A DNA stretch of 64,000 nt from Clostridia bacterium (GTDB lineage: Bacteria; Bacillota; Clostridia; UBA1381), in NCBI GenBank assembly GCA_900756545.1, contig CAAEKO010000043.1, positions 1 to 64,000 of the forward strand. The letters run 5' to 3'. Positions 18,624 to 27,118 of this stretch are shown here, piece by piece. The first letter of the stretch is position 1. Each line of letters begins with the position of its first letter. A model generated the notes under the pieces. The model was given only the letters and a program-made list of their open reading frames with translations, made no database searches and was not told where the DNA came from. Both the position numbers and the translations under genes were made by a program.

Positions 18624-19478
18624 TTATCCCTTAACAGCGCCTGCTGCAATTCCCTGTGTGATAAATTTATTGCCGAATATGAATATGACGAGTACTGGAA
18701 TAATAGCCATTGTTGTTGCGGCAAATAAGATATTCCAGGAGGTTGCGCTTTCACCCGAATTTTTCAGCGCCATGATACCTACGATCAGTGTCTGCTGCTC
18801 AGGCTTTGTCATGGTAAATATAGACGGCATGATGTAATTGTTCCAGGAGCTGTTAAATGTCAGCACGCCGATTGTTGCGAGTACTGGCAGCAGCAAGGGA
18901 AATATCACTCGGAACAGAATCCCGGTAAAGGTGCATCCGTCAATGGTCGCCGCCTCGTCAAGCTCCTTAGGCAGCGCATTAACAAAGCCTCTGACCAGAT
19001 ACATATTGACGACTGGTATTCCAAAGCACTGCATAACCAGCAGTCCATACAGTGATTTATTCAGGCCGACAACTGACAAAACCCTGAGCTGGGGATAAAT
19101 CGTGATCGACCCCATGGAAATGAACATAAGGGAGGAAAACACTGTGAATATGAGCTTCTTCCCCCGAAATTCCCCTCTGGCAAACACATAGCCGCAAACT
19201 GAAGATGTGAATAGAATAATCATAACGCTGGCCAGCGAAAACCATGTGCTGTTAAATAGCATCCGGCCCACCCTGAAATTCTCAGAGTGAAAAGCCAAAA
19301 CATAGTTTTCCAGGCTCCAGCTCTCCGGAAGTATGCGTTCGGGCATTATCAGGATTTCCATATTCGATTTAAATGACGCCGCAATAATACTGAACACAGG
19401 AAATATCGTGATAAAGGCAACAAATAGCAGTACAAGATAAATGATTCCTCTGCTCAGTGTTCGAAAAAACTTGTTCAC
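18624..19478 (-). CDS. Sugar ABC transporter permease, MalG-like
   Basis: This 284-residue inner-membrane protein has six predicted helices and the MalG-family EAA loop (ELDEAATIDGCTFTGILFRV, then IFPLLLP), which contacts the ATPase subunit. It belongs to the CUT1 family of oligosaccharide importers (LplC/YtcP/YesQ-like). The protein ends with the usual TQGIAAGAVKG tail. It starts with GTG behind AGGAGGG. The partner permease gene ends 12 bases upstream. No ATPase gene is nearby, so a shared ATPase of the MsmX/MsiK type is probably used, as is usual for CUT1 importers in Firmicutes. Likely cargo is an oligosaccharide released by the surface enzymes of this operon. Confidence 0.93.
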   Translation of the reverse strand: MNKFFRTLSRGIIYLVLLFVAFITIFPVFSIIAASFKSNMEILIMPERILPESWSLENYVLAFHSENFRVGRMLFNSTWFSLASVMIILFTSSVCGYVFARGEFRGKKLIFTVFSSLMFISMGSITIYPQLRVLSVVGLNKSLYGLLVMQCFGIPVVNMYLVRGFVNALPKELDEAATIDGCTFTGILFRVIFPLLLPVLATIGVLTFNSSWNNYIMPSIFTMTKPEQQTLIVGIMALKNSGESATSWNILFAATTMAIIPVLVIFIFGNKFITQGIAAGAVKG

Positions 19479-19490
19479 AATATCCCTCCT

Positions 19491-20423
19491 TTAATATACA
19501 TTCTGCATTTTTGCGCTCAGCTTCATATATCCAAGCGCCACCAGCGCATAAATAACAGAATTGATGAGCGCTATGGCGCATCCATAGCCGACATTCACTG
19601 TGCCTGACGAAAAGCCCGGCACATAATTAGCCAGCATGAACGATCCGACAGTATGCGTTGTTCCGGCAGGCGCGCCATTGGTCATGACAAGCACATATTC
19701 GCTCACATGCAGGGTTCCGTTGATCGCCAACAGTAAAATAGTCTGAAAAACCGGCGCAATCATAGGAATCGTAATATTCCAGAATTTCCTGAGCGCATTG
19801 GCGCCGTCTAACTCCGCCGCCTCATAGAGATCGTCCGGTACATTCGTCAGCGCAGCGGAAAAATACAAAACGTTCGTCCCGAAATTTCCCCATACAGAGC
19901 CAGCCACCAATACAAACATCGCCGTCCCCTTTGCGGCAAACCAATCAACAGGTTCTTTTATAAAGCCTAACTTCAGAAAAAGATCATTAAAAAACCCAAA
20001 GTACTGAAATAAATTAGAAAATATTACCGAGCTCAATGCAAGACTTATAACAGTCGGCATAAAATACACCGTTCGGATAAAGCTTGCGCCCTTAATTTTT
20101 TTACTAAGCAATAAGGCAAGCACAAGCGCGAGGGGTACCTCAAAGGGCAGCTTGTAAAGGGTAAACTCCAGCGTCGTCAGCCAGCTCTGCCAATACTTGA
20201 TATTCTCTGTAAATATGTTAATAAAATTATCCAGGCCGACAAATCTTGTACTGCTGGGAATTTGGTCATAGTAGAAAAATGACTTTCCCACAGACCATAA
20301 TATCGGATATATTGTAAATACGAAAAATCCGATCAAGGGCAGCAGGAGCAGTAAGTAGCATTGTTTTTCTACTGTTCTGTTGATTGCGGGCCGCACTTTT
20401 TTATTTTTTCTTTCCAGTTGCAT
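19491..20423 (-). CDS. Sugar ABC transporter permease, MalF-like
   Basis: The protein has six membrane helices, the first starting about residue 22, and the EAA loop DLYEAAELDGANALRKFWNI followed by TIPMIAP. It pairs with the MalG-like permease downstream to form the channel of a CUT1 oligosaccharide importer. I place the start at ATG 20423 (310 residues) or the adjoining GTG at 20426, which has better spacing from AGGAAAGAGG; a TTG at 20477 would overlap the binding-protein gene by 25 bases and seems less likely. The MetI-type core, including the positive-inside N-terminus (QLERKNKKVR), is complete. Confidence 0.92.
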   Translation of the reverse strand: MQLERKNKKVRPAINRTVEKQCYLLLLLPLIGFFVFTIYPILWSVGKSFFYYDQIPSSTRFVGLDNFINIFTENIKYWQSWLTTLEFTLYKLPFEVPLALVLALLLSKKIKGASFIRTVYFMPTVISLALSSVIFSNLFQYFGFFNDLFLKLGFIKEPVDWFAAKGTAMFVLVAGSVWGNFGTNVLYFSAALTNVPDDLYEAAELDGANALRKFWNITIPMIAPVFQTILLLAINGTLHVSEYVLVMTNGAPAGTTHTVGSFMLANYVPGFSSGTVNVGYGCAIALINSVIYALVALGYMKLSAKMQNVY

Positions 20424-20452
20424 CACGGCGGTAATCCTCTTTCCTTCTATCG

Positions 20453-21847
20453 TTAATTTTCTCTTGCGCTGTTCCAATCCGGTATGATGTACGGGGAAGG
20501 ATCATATTCCGGATTAATTTCCTGATACCGCTTTGCGGCGTCGTTTTTCTTCTGCGAAAATTCGGCCGTATAGGCGTCAATATTCTCAGCCGGAACATTC
20601 CCCGGCCAAATTTCCTCTGTCCATAGAATATTCATTCCGCGCTGTCCCTGCATATCTGTTGCTACCGCGCTGGGTGAAGCCTGGCTGATTGATACGAGTC
20701 CAGCAAAATTTCTCCATGCACTCATTTTTTGATCAATCTCAATATCCTTTACTAAATCCCATTTGATTGGAATATCTATCCCCGCCTTATAGGCTTCAAT
20801 CACAAGCGCATCGCTGTAGAAGAATTCAAGCACCTTCGCCAGCTTCTCCCCTTTTTCTTCCGCTGATTTCTTATTAATAAATAAATACGCACTGTTGCCC
20901 ATATGCTGCTTATGCTTATCACTTGTGTCGATAACCGGAAACGGAGCCACATCCCAATCTACAGTTGCCGGGAACTGGTCTGTAAATACGCCGTAATCAT
21001 AGCTTCCTGCCGTTTTCATCGCAACGCCGCCGGCAGCGAACCGCGCACGGGCCGGATCATTATCAAGTCCCTCCACGCCCGGATAACAGCTTCCGTCAGC
21101 TTTGATTCCCAGGATTGTTTTCATTACCTGCGCCTCATAGGAATAATCAAATTCTCCCGTTTTCGGGTTATATCCGTCAACAAATCCGCTGGAGGCTGAC
21201 GACATTTTCATAATATCATCGCTGTACCAAGACACAAACTTTCCCGGGAATATAATGCCGTATTCCTTCTTATCAGGATTTGTCAGCCGCTTTGCATATT
21301 CCCGAAGCTCCTCAAGGGTTTCAGGCGGCTTTGCTTCTCCATTTTCATCCACGATCCCCGCGGCTTTAAACATATCCTTGTTATAAATCAGACCGTATGT
21401 GGTTGTGCTCTTTGGCAGGGAATAGATTTTTCCGTCTTTGTACTTATGTCTTCCATACATGGTGTATTCTTCGTATTGATCTATAATTTGCTGCGTACCC
21501 TCCAAATCGTCATAGGGTGCGATATATCCCTTTTCAGCATATTCGGCTACATTGGCTCCTGTAAATAGATCAGGCGCCTGATCTGTCTCAAATGCCAACG
21601 CCAGCTTGTCACTGATTTTTCCCTCCTGAACGGTATATTCAATTCTGATATTCTGGTCTTTGCCTGTAGTTTTATTCCATTGATCTATCTTCTCATTGAG
21701 AAACGCCTTGTCATGCCCGTTCCCTGTCCAGACCGTGACAACAGTCGCTGCGTCATTCGAGGCTTCCTTTGTTCCACAGCCAGCCATCCCCGCGCACATA
21801 ACTGCACAAAGGGAAAGCGAGATGATTTGTTGAATTGATTTTTTCAT
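20453..21847 (-). CDS. Extracellular sugar-binding lipoprotein of the ABC importer
   Basis: This 464-residue protein is a family 1 solute-binding protein. It has a lipoprotein signal with lipobox MAGC, so C24 would be lipidated and the protein held on the outer face of the membrane. The typical motif TVWTGNGHDKAFLNEKIDQW opens the mature part, and IEYTVQEG, PDLFTGANVAEYAEKG and YGLIYNKDMFKAAGI are family hallmarks (last segment contacts the sugar hinge). Its gene is first in the transporter trio and follows a secreted propeller gene by 17 bases. It should deliver oligosaccharides to the two permeases encoded downstream. The size is usual for binding proteins of oligosaccharides such as rhamnogalacturonan fragments (RhiL, YesO, YtcQ), but specificity is inferred from context only. 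Confidence 0.92.
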   Translation of the reverse strand: MKKSIQQIISLSLCAVMCAGMAGCGTKEASNDAATVVTVWTGNGHDKAFLNEKIDQWNKTTGKDQNIRIEYTVQEGKISDKLALAFETDQAPDLFTGANVAEYAEKGYIAPYDDLEGTQQIIDQYEEYTMYGRHKYKDGKIYSLPKSTTTYGLIYNKDMFKAAGIVDENGEAKPPETLEELREYAKRLTNPDKKEYGIIFPGKFVSWYSDDIMKMSSASSGFVDGYNPKTGEFDYSYEAQVMKTILGIKADGSCYPGVEGLDNDPARARFAAGGVAMKTAGSYDYGVFTDQFPATVDWDVAPFPVIDTSDKHKQHMGNSAYLFINKKSAEEKGEKLAKVLEFFYSDALVIEAYKAGIDIPIKWDLVKDIEIDQKMSAWRNFAGLVSISQASPSAVATDMQGQRGMNILWTEEIWPGNVPAENIDAYTAEFSQKKNDAAKRYQEINPEYDPSPYIIPDWNSAREN

Positions 21848-21864
21848 AATATTTTTCCTTTCTT

Positions 21865-24720
21865 CTATTTATTTTCCATAAAGTACGGCGGCGGAAATTT
21901 GGCCCAGCCGTTACAGCCCTGCGGCGCCCAAAGCTCGCCGCTTACAGGATGTACAATCAGGTCATACGGCTCAATTCCTCCTGCGATACCGCTTCTTACA
22001 ATAGAGTTATCCGCTCCGCTGGTAGTAAGCGTTTGGAATGTCATCCCCCCGTCTGTCGAACGCTGTACACCATTCGGGTTAAGATATCGGTTGCTGTATC
22101 CGCCTACATATACAATATCTGGATAATTGGGATCAACAGCGCACAGCTGGAAAGATACACCCAACTCGGGATGTCTGTTCAAATTCTGCGTCAGTTCTGT
22201 GGTGATTCCATTTTGTATTTTACAAAAATGCTTTCCTGAGCCTGCGTTGCCCGATACATAATACAGCGTATTACCAATGCCGTCATAAGTAATGTCCCAT
22301 ATTTGCGTATTATTGGCAGTCTCATCTGTCACAGCCTCCGCATACACAGCCCATGTCAAGCCGTCGTCATACGATACCACTATTTTGTCATAATACGAGC
22401 CATAAAGCTCCTTATCGCCGTAAGGATTGTGCGTGTTTACAGCATGGACGCCGCACATTTTCTCCCACGTATACCCATAATCGGTGCTGCGCCAGTCCGC
22501 GGCAAACAGAATTTGCGGATTCCGGGGAGATTGATAGCATTGCTCGGCCCATTTGCAAAGTCCCCTTCCGGTTACCGCGCATCCAGAGTTCTCCCAGGTT
22601 TCTCCCGCATCTCTGGATACATATATGCTTCTTTTGGCGGACTGCGAGCCCTCGGCTACGATTGCAATCAGCGTGTTTTCATCCGCCGCATATGAGCCGT
22701 ATACATATCCCGCATACTGGTTGGTAAACCTCCATATATGCTTCCAGGTTTTCCCGCCGTCCGTTGTCAGCGCACCATGGAAATCCTGCGAACCATAGTA
22801 TAGGATATCCGGATTGTAAATATTGAAAATCGTACGCTGATCAACAAACACCTCTCCGCCGCCGTTATAGTTCCAGATATACGACTGGCCGCCGTTCGAT
22901 GAGCTTGTGATCCAGTCTCCGCCGGTGCTCCACACCTTATATGCGTTTGTATTGCTCCACACAAATACAGGATGGCGGTTATTGACTTTAAAAAAGTCCA
23001 GCTTCTCATCATATGACGCTACGTTCCATGTTCTTCCGCCATTTCTCGAATAATACCGGCGGTTGCTATAATTTACGCCGTTATAATATCCCAGTACCAC
23101 AAAATCAGGATTTACCGGGCTGACTTTCAGTTGTCTGACTAATTGGTCCGGGTTTTCCGGATCAGCGCTCTGGGGAAAGCTGGAATCACTGATCAAAGTA
23201 AACGATGCGCCGCAATCCTCTGATCTCCACACACCGTTATGGTCGTTAATCCAAACCCAGTCTTCGTATCCTTTTGTATAGACCACGTCCAGTCCGTAGA
23301 ATATCCTGCCGGACATGACCGTCTCAAAGGTAGCGCCGCCGTCAGTGCTCCGGTGAAATCCGTCAAGGTTGGCAACATACACGGTTCCATCCGTAGGATG
23401 TACTTTCACATACCCATCAGACATTTCCGCATTCACACAAAACCAGTTTTCTCCCCCATCGGTTGTTTTCCAAAGTCCCTTCTGATCCAGCTCCGTAGCG
23501 TATACGTCATCCGCATTGACCGGCGCTCCTCCCGACGCCTGCAGCCGCCACGGCCTTGACCAGTAAGCCGTTGTGCAGCCGCCGGTTTGAGGATCATAGG
23601 TCGCTTCATCATAGCTTATCGCTTCCCGAAAGTCAAAAAACGTTACCGCGCCGGGCTGTTTGAGCACCTGCCGCCAGCTAAAGCCGGCGTCCTCTGATAA
23701 GTAAAGTCCCGTAATATTTCTGACCGCCTCACTCGCCCCGCTTACTCTTGATATATTGCCTGTCTGTGTCGCGCCCGCCGCAAGCACACGGTTCTTGTTA
23801 CAGGGATCAACCGCAATCGCCGTTGCGCCGCCCGGCAAAAATCCCCGCAGGCAGTCCTCCCAGGTTTTTCCGCCGTCTACAGAACGGTTTATGCCGCCAG
23901 TATCATTTCCACACAGCATCAGCGTATCATCCCGTGAAACGGCAATACTCATAATACGCTGTCCGCCCTCGCCGCCTGCAAGGCCACTGCCCAGCATAGC
24001 GGAATCCCGCATATTAATGCTTTGCCATTCTTCTTCCCGTGCATTATATGTATCAAATCTTCCAGTTTCGGAAACCTGCAATTCAGCGGCGCCGGACAAT
24101 GGCAGCATTGTTTTCACATTGCCCCACACAAACGCTTTGCATACAACGGCGTCAGACGGAATGACTTCTTCCATGTTTTCGATAGCCGCATTCAAAAAAT
24201 CTGTTTTTCCTTGATTTCCTATATTTACGCCCAGTAATTTCCCCTTTTCGTCATAGCACGCAAACGCAATAACATATTCCACGCCGCTGCCGGTATATAT
24301 CCCAAAATAATCCTCAATTTCTGCCCGTACGCTTGCAAGATTATAATTTTGTGTCAGCCGCAGGTCTACACTGACCCGCTCCGGCGTTGCCAGAGCAGAT
24401 ACAACACTTTCGTTTATGCGCATGCCGGCTAAATTGACACTTAACTTGTAGTCTGTTATTTTTTTTGTAAACTGAAAGCTATGACTGTATGTGCCGTCGG
24501 GTCTGACCGCCGTCTGGCCGATGTATCCGAGGTTATTCGAGCCGCCGTCAAGCTTCAGGCTAACAAATCTGCCGGCATATTTCTTGTCCAGTACGCCCGA
24601 AATCTCAATCCTGCTCACACCGTCATAAAAAATTTCCGGTTTTTCGATTGCCGCCGCTTCTATGCCAATCAGCATGAATACCAGCAGCATAAACTGAAAG
24701 ATAATTTTTTTCACTTTCAT
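21865..24720 (-). CDS. Secreted Asp-box beta-propeller protein
   Basis: The 951-residue protein has a signal peptide (MKVKKIIFQFMLLVFMLIGI, cut near EAAA). Residues 25-230 form two beta domains of unknown type. From about 245 on it is a paralogue of the SLH-anchored protein at 13279-16155: both share GGEG-Q-R-SIA, VDQRTIFN-YNPDI, YYGSQDFHGALT-DGG, VYGSYAADENTLIA and the C-terminal GGIEPYDLIVHP. At least ten Asp-box turns are visible (SVDGGKTWEDC, TTDGGENWFCV, STDGGMTFQTL). This copy has no SLH domain, so it may be released or weakly held. It is the first gene of the carbohydrate operon, next to the divergent two-component system. The shared C-terminal segment PQG-C-GWAK-PPY is very conserved and may be functional. 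Catalytic residues were not identified. Confidence 0.8.
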   Translation of the reverse strand: MKVKKIIFQFMLLVFMLIGIEAAAIEKPEIFYDGVSRIEISGVLDKKYAGRFVSLKLDGGSNNLGYIGQTAVRPDGTYSHSFQFTKKITDYKLSVNLAGMRINESVVSALATPERVSVDLRLTQNYNLASVRAEIEDYFGIYTGSGVEYVIAFACYDEKGKLLGVNIGNQGKTDFLNAAIENMEEVIPSDAVVCKAFVWGNVKTMLPLSGAAELQVSETGRFDTYNAREEEWQSINMRDSAMLGSGLAGGEGGQRIMSIAVSRDDTLMLCGNDTGGINRSVDGGKTWEDCLRGFLPGGATAIAVDPCNKNRVLAAGATQTGNISRVSGASEAVRNITGLYLSEDAGFSWRQVLKQPGAVTFFDFREAISYDEATYDPQTGGCTTAYWSRPWRLQASGGAPVNADDVYATELDQKGLWKTTDGGENWFCVNAEMSDGYVKVHPTDGTVYVANLDGFHRSTDGGATFETVMSGRIFYGLDVVYTKGYEDWVWINDHNGVWRSEDCGASFTLISDSSFPQSADPENPDQLVRQLKVSPVNPDFVVLGYYNGVNYSNRRYYSRNGGRTWNVASYDEKLDFFKVNNRHPVFVWSNTNAYKVWSTGGDWITSSSNGGQSYIWNYNGGGEVFVDQRTIFNIYNPDILYYGSQDFHGALTTDGGKTWKHIWRFTNQYAGYVYGSYAADENTLIAIVAEGSQSAKRSIYVSRDAGETWENSGCAVTGRGLCKWAEQCYQSPRNPQILFAADWRSTDYGYTWEKMCGVHAVNTHNPYGDKELYGSYYDKIVVSYDDGLTWAVYAEAVTDETANNTQIWDITYDGIGNTLYYVSGNAGSGKHFCKIQNGITTELTQNLNRHPELGVSFQLCAVDPNYPDIVYVGGYSNRYLNPNGVQRSTDGGMTFQTLTTSGADNSIVRSGIAGGIEPYDLIVHPVSGELWAPQGCNGWAKFPPPYFMENK

Positions 24721-24850
24721 CGCGCCGCTCCTGAAAATTTATTAGATCATACATACAAGATGTTTTTATTATATTCTAATTATAAAATAATTTCTGTGTT
24801 TTGTACACTCCTGTTTTTTGTAGGCAACGGTGAAATCATCATGATTTCGC

Positions 24851-24879
24851 TTGATTATCTTCTTTTTTAATGATATACT
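24851..24879 (+). promoter_or_regulatory. Promoter of the sensor kinase operon
   Basis: TTGATT (24851-24856), 17 bp, TATACT (24874-24879) fits a sigma-A promoter. Transcription would start near 24886, about 40 bases before the kinase start codon at 24926. This agrees with rejecting a longer reading frame that begins at 24851. Confidence 0.6.
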
Positions 24880-24925
24880 TACAATTATCAGAGATGTGAT
24901 GAATAAGAAACAAGGAGGATTATCA

Positions 24926-26413
24926 ATGCTTTTTTCAGCATTTCTTATTTTATGTATGACCGTTATTTTCATATTGGCGAATTATAAAAATAAATTCTAT
25001 TATGTTTTTTGCATATATTTTATCAGCATCTCCATGCTTATACTCACCTCCTCTTTGTATATGGCAAAAATATCAAGCTACCCCTATTCCTTCGAGCTTG
25101 ACTATAACATATTCCTTGCCCTGTCAAAGGTGCGGATACCATTTATGACCTTATACAGGCTGCACCTCATGTCACTATGCGCATTCATGGTAACACCGCT
25201 GCTTTTTTACAGGCTCTTAAAAAGCTCCGGCGCCTGGAAAATATTCCTTTTCCTCATCCCTATTGTCCTTTTTATGCTGATCAATGATCCTGATCTGTCC
25301 TGGAATATGTATATCATGCAAAATACCTTCACTGGCTGGCAGTTCCATGCGTTGAATATATTTCTTACGTTTCAAAAAATATATAATAATCTGGCGCTCA
25401 TTTTCTATATGATCTTTCCCATTTTCCTGCTGGTCAGATATTATTTCAGCAGTATGCTGAAAATGAAACGGCAAAGCGCCCTGATATTTATTATCTGCCT
25501 GTCATTGATAGACCTGTTCATTTATCAACTGTTGTTGAATGGATACTTTTACTCCATCAATTTTAACAACGTTGATCTGACCAAATTCCCGATCGAAGAA
25601 ATAACGCGCCGCGGTTATATTTTAACCATGCTGCTCTCTATCGGGATAGTGCTGATCATTTTTGCGCTGACAGCCATATACAAGCCCTTCAAAAACTATA
25701 CCCTATTAAAAAAATCAGACCTGATTCGAAACGCAAGCATATTAAATAATAATTTGAACTCTACTCTGCATACATACAAAAACGCCTTTCTGGGGATAAA
25801 TAAGCTGGCTGAAATATCTCTTGAAAATTTGGATGCTTCTGATCTTGACGGCCTCCGTGACGCACTGAATATGCTGATAGAGATATCCCAGCGCCACACC
25901 TCCACAATCCATAAATCCCTGAATTCTTTGAAGGATGTTACCCTGCATGCGAAAGTAATTGATATAACAAGCTGTATCACCGCTGCCGCGTCCGCATTCA
26001 TTTTGGGCGATGAGATACAGTTCAGGCTGAACAACAACGCACTCTCTACAGTTATCGTGGGCGATTTTGATCATCTTCGGGAGACCTTTATCAATTTGTT
26101 TCAGAATTCAATAAACGCCATTGAAAAAACAGACCGGCAGGGAATTATTGAAGCGGTTCTCCGATCTGAAGATAAATTCCTGATTATTGATTTTATTGAT
26201 AACGGAATCGGCATTGAAAAAAAGCACTTAAAAAACATATTCACACCGTTTTATACCACAAAACCCGCTATGGAAAGCGGCGGACTCGGCCTTACATATA
26301 TTGAAAAGGTCATTAAAATGCACCACGGCGAAATTGAGGTGACAAGCACCGAAAATGTGGGTACGCAGTTCCGTATTATTTTACCATTAATTTTTGAAAG
26401 GAATAAAAGATAA
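24926..26413 (+). CDS. Seven-helix sensor histidine kinase
   Basis: I place the start at ATG 24926 because AAGGAGGAT precedes it by six bases, giving 495 residues. The first 250 residues contain about seven membrane helices with short loops and no large extracellular domain, so the signal is probably sensed in or near the membrane. A coiled region follows, with the likely phospho-acceptor H282 in HTYKN, an H-x-x-K-N pattern as in normal H boxes. The ATPase domain shows the N box (NLFQNSINAIEK), the G1 box (DNGIGIEKKH), the F box (FTPFYTTK) and the G2 box (GGLGLTYIEKV). It overlaps the response regulator by one base. It is divergent from the ten-gene carbohydrate operon and is the natural candidate to control it. 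Confidence 0.9.
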   Translation: MLFSAFLILCMTVIFILANYKNKFYYVFCIYFISISMLILTSSLYMAKISSYPYSFELDYNIFLALSKVRIPFMTLYRLHLMSLCAFMVTPLLFYRLLKSSGAWKIFLFLIPIVLFMLINDPDLSWNMYIMQNTFTGWQFHALNIFLTFQKIYNNLALIFYMIFPIFLLVRYYFSSMLKMKRQSALIFIICLSLIDLFIYQLLLNGYFYSINFNNVDLTKFPIEEITRRGYILTMLLSIGIVLIIFALTAIYKPFKNYTLLKKSDLIRNASILNNNLNSTLHTYKNAFLGINKLAEISLENLDASDLDGLRDALNMLIEISQRHTSTIHKSLNSLKDVTLHAKVIDITSCITAAASAFILGDEIQFRLNNNALSTVIVGDFDHLRETFINLFQNSINAIEKTDRQGIIEAVLRSEDKFLIIDFIDNGIGIEKKHLKNIFTPFYTTKPAMESGGLGLTYIEKVIKMHHGEIEVTSTENVGTQFRIILPLIFERNKR

Positions 26414-27090
26414 TGAAAAAGATCAAATGGGCCATATGTGATGATGCGGATTATTTTTGCTATATTTACAAAACGACACTGGAAAAAGATAACCGTTTCG
26501 AATTTGTAGGATACTGTCTGAAAGCAGCAGATTGTTCCGCTTTAGTTGAAAGGGAACATCCCGATGTGCTTCTGCTAGATATTCAAATTGAAACCAACAC
26601 GGCGGGAATTGATATCATACCGGAGCTCAAGCAAATTGCGCCGGCAATGAAAATTATAATCTTGACAAGCTATAACGATGAAAACTATATCTTCCAGGCC
26701 TTTGCCAACGGCGCCGATAGCTATTTGCTTAAGGATACTGCAAAGGAACAGGCCGCAGCTACCATCGCAAAGGTGTATAATAACGAAAATATGCTGCCTC
26801 CTGAAATCGCGCATACGCTTGCAAACAAAACAAGAACTGTGGAAACCCGGATGAAATCTCTCCTGTATATGTTTGAAATTATGTCAAAGCTTTCCCAAAG
26901 CGAATATGAGGTTTTAAAGGCGGCATATAATGGTATTTCTTATAAAGATATTGCCGCCAGCAGATTTGTTACCGAATCCACAATCCGTAACCATATCACA
27001 CGGATACTGAAAAAATTCGATTCTCCTTCAATGAAAACCCTTGTACAAAATCTGCGTGAGCTGGGAATATTTGATTATCTGACTCACTAA
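26413..27090 (+). CDS. NarL/FixJ-type response regulator
   Basis: The 225-residue protein has a receiver domain with acidic pair D10/D11, phosphorylation site D56 (LLLDIQIE), a conserved Thr/Ser in ILTSYND and Lys in YLLKD. The C-terminal LuxR-type helix-turn-helix (about residues 160-220) shows LSQSEYEVLKAAYNGISYKD and the recognition helix region TESTIRNHITRILKKF. It starts within the kinase stop codon (TAATG), so the two are translationally coupled. Typical partners of this regulator family activate transport or catabolic genes. The likely targets are the divergent carbohydrate operon and its own operon, which continues with the SGNH esterase gene. Confidence 0.93.
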   Translation: MKKIKWAICDDADYFCYIYKTTLEKDNRFEFVGYCLKAADCSALVEREHPDVLLLDIQIETNTAGIDIIPELKQIAPAMKIIILTSYNDENYIFQAFANGADSYLLKDTAKEQAAATIAKVYNNENMLPPEIAHTLANKTRTVETRMKSLLYMFEIMSKLSQSEYEVLKAAYNGISYKDIAASRFVTESTIRNHITRILKKFDSPSMKTLVQNLRELGIFDYLTH

Positions 27091-27118
27091 ATGGTAAAAA
27101 TAAAGGAAGGTGCAAACA

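Noticed and set aside
24851..24925. Upstream extension of the sensor kinase reading frame
   Set aside because: It overlaps a good promoter and lacks a ribosome site; ATG 24926 has AAGGAGGAT.
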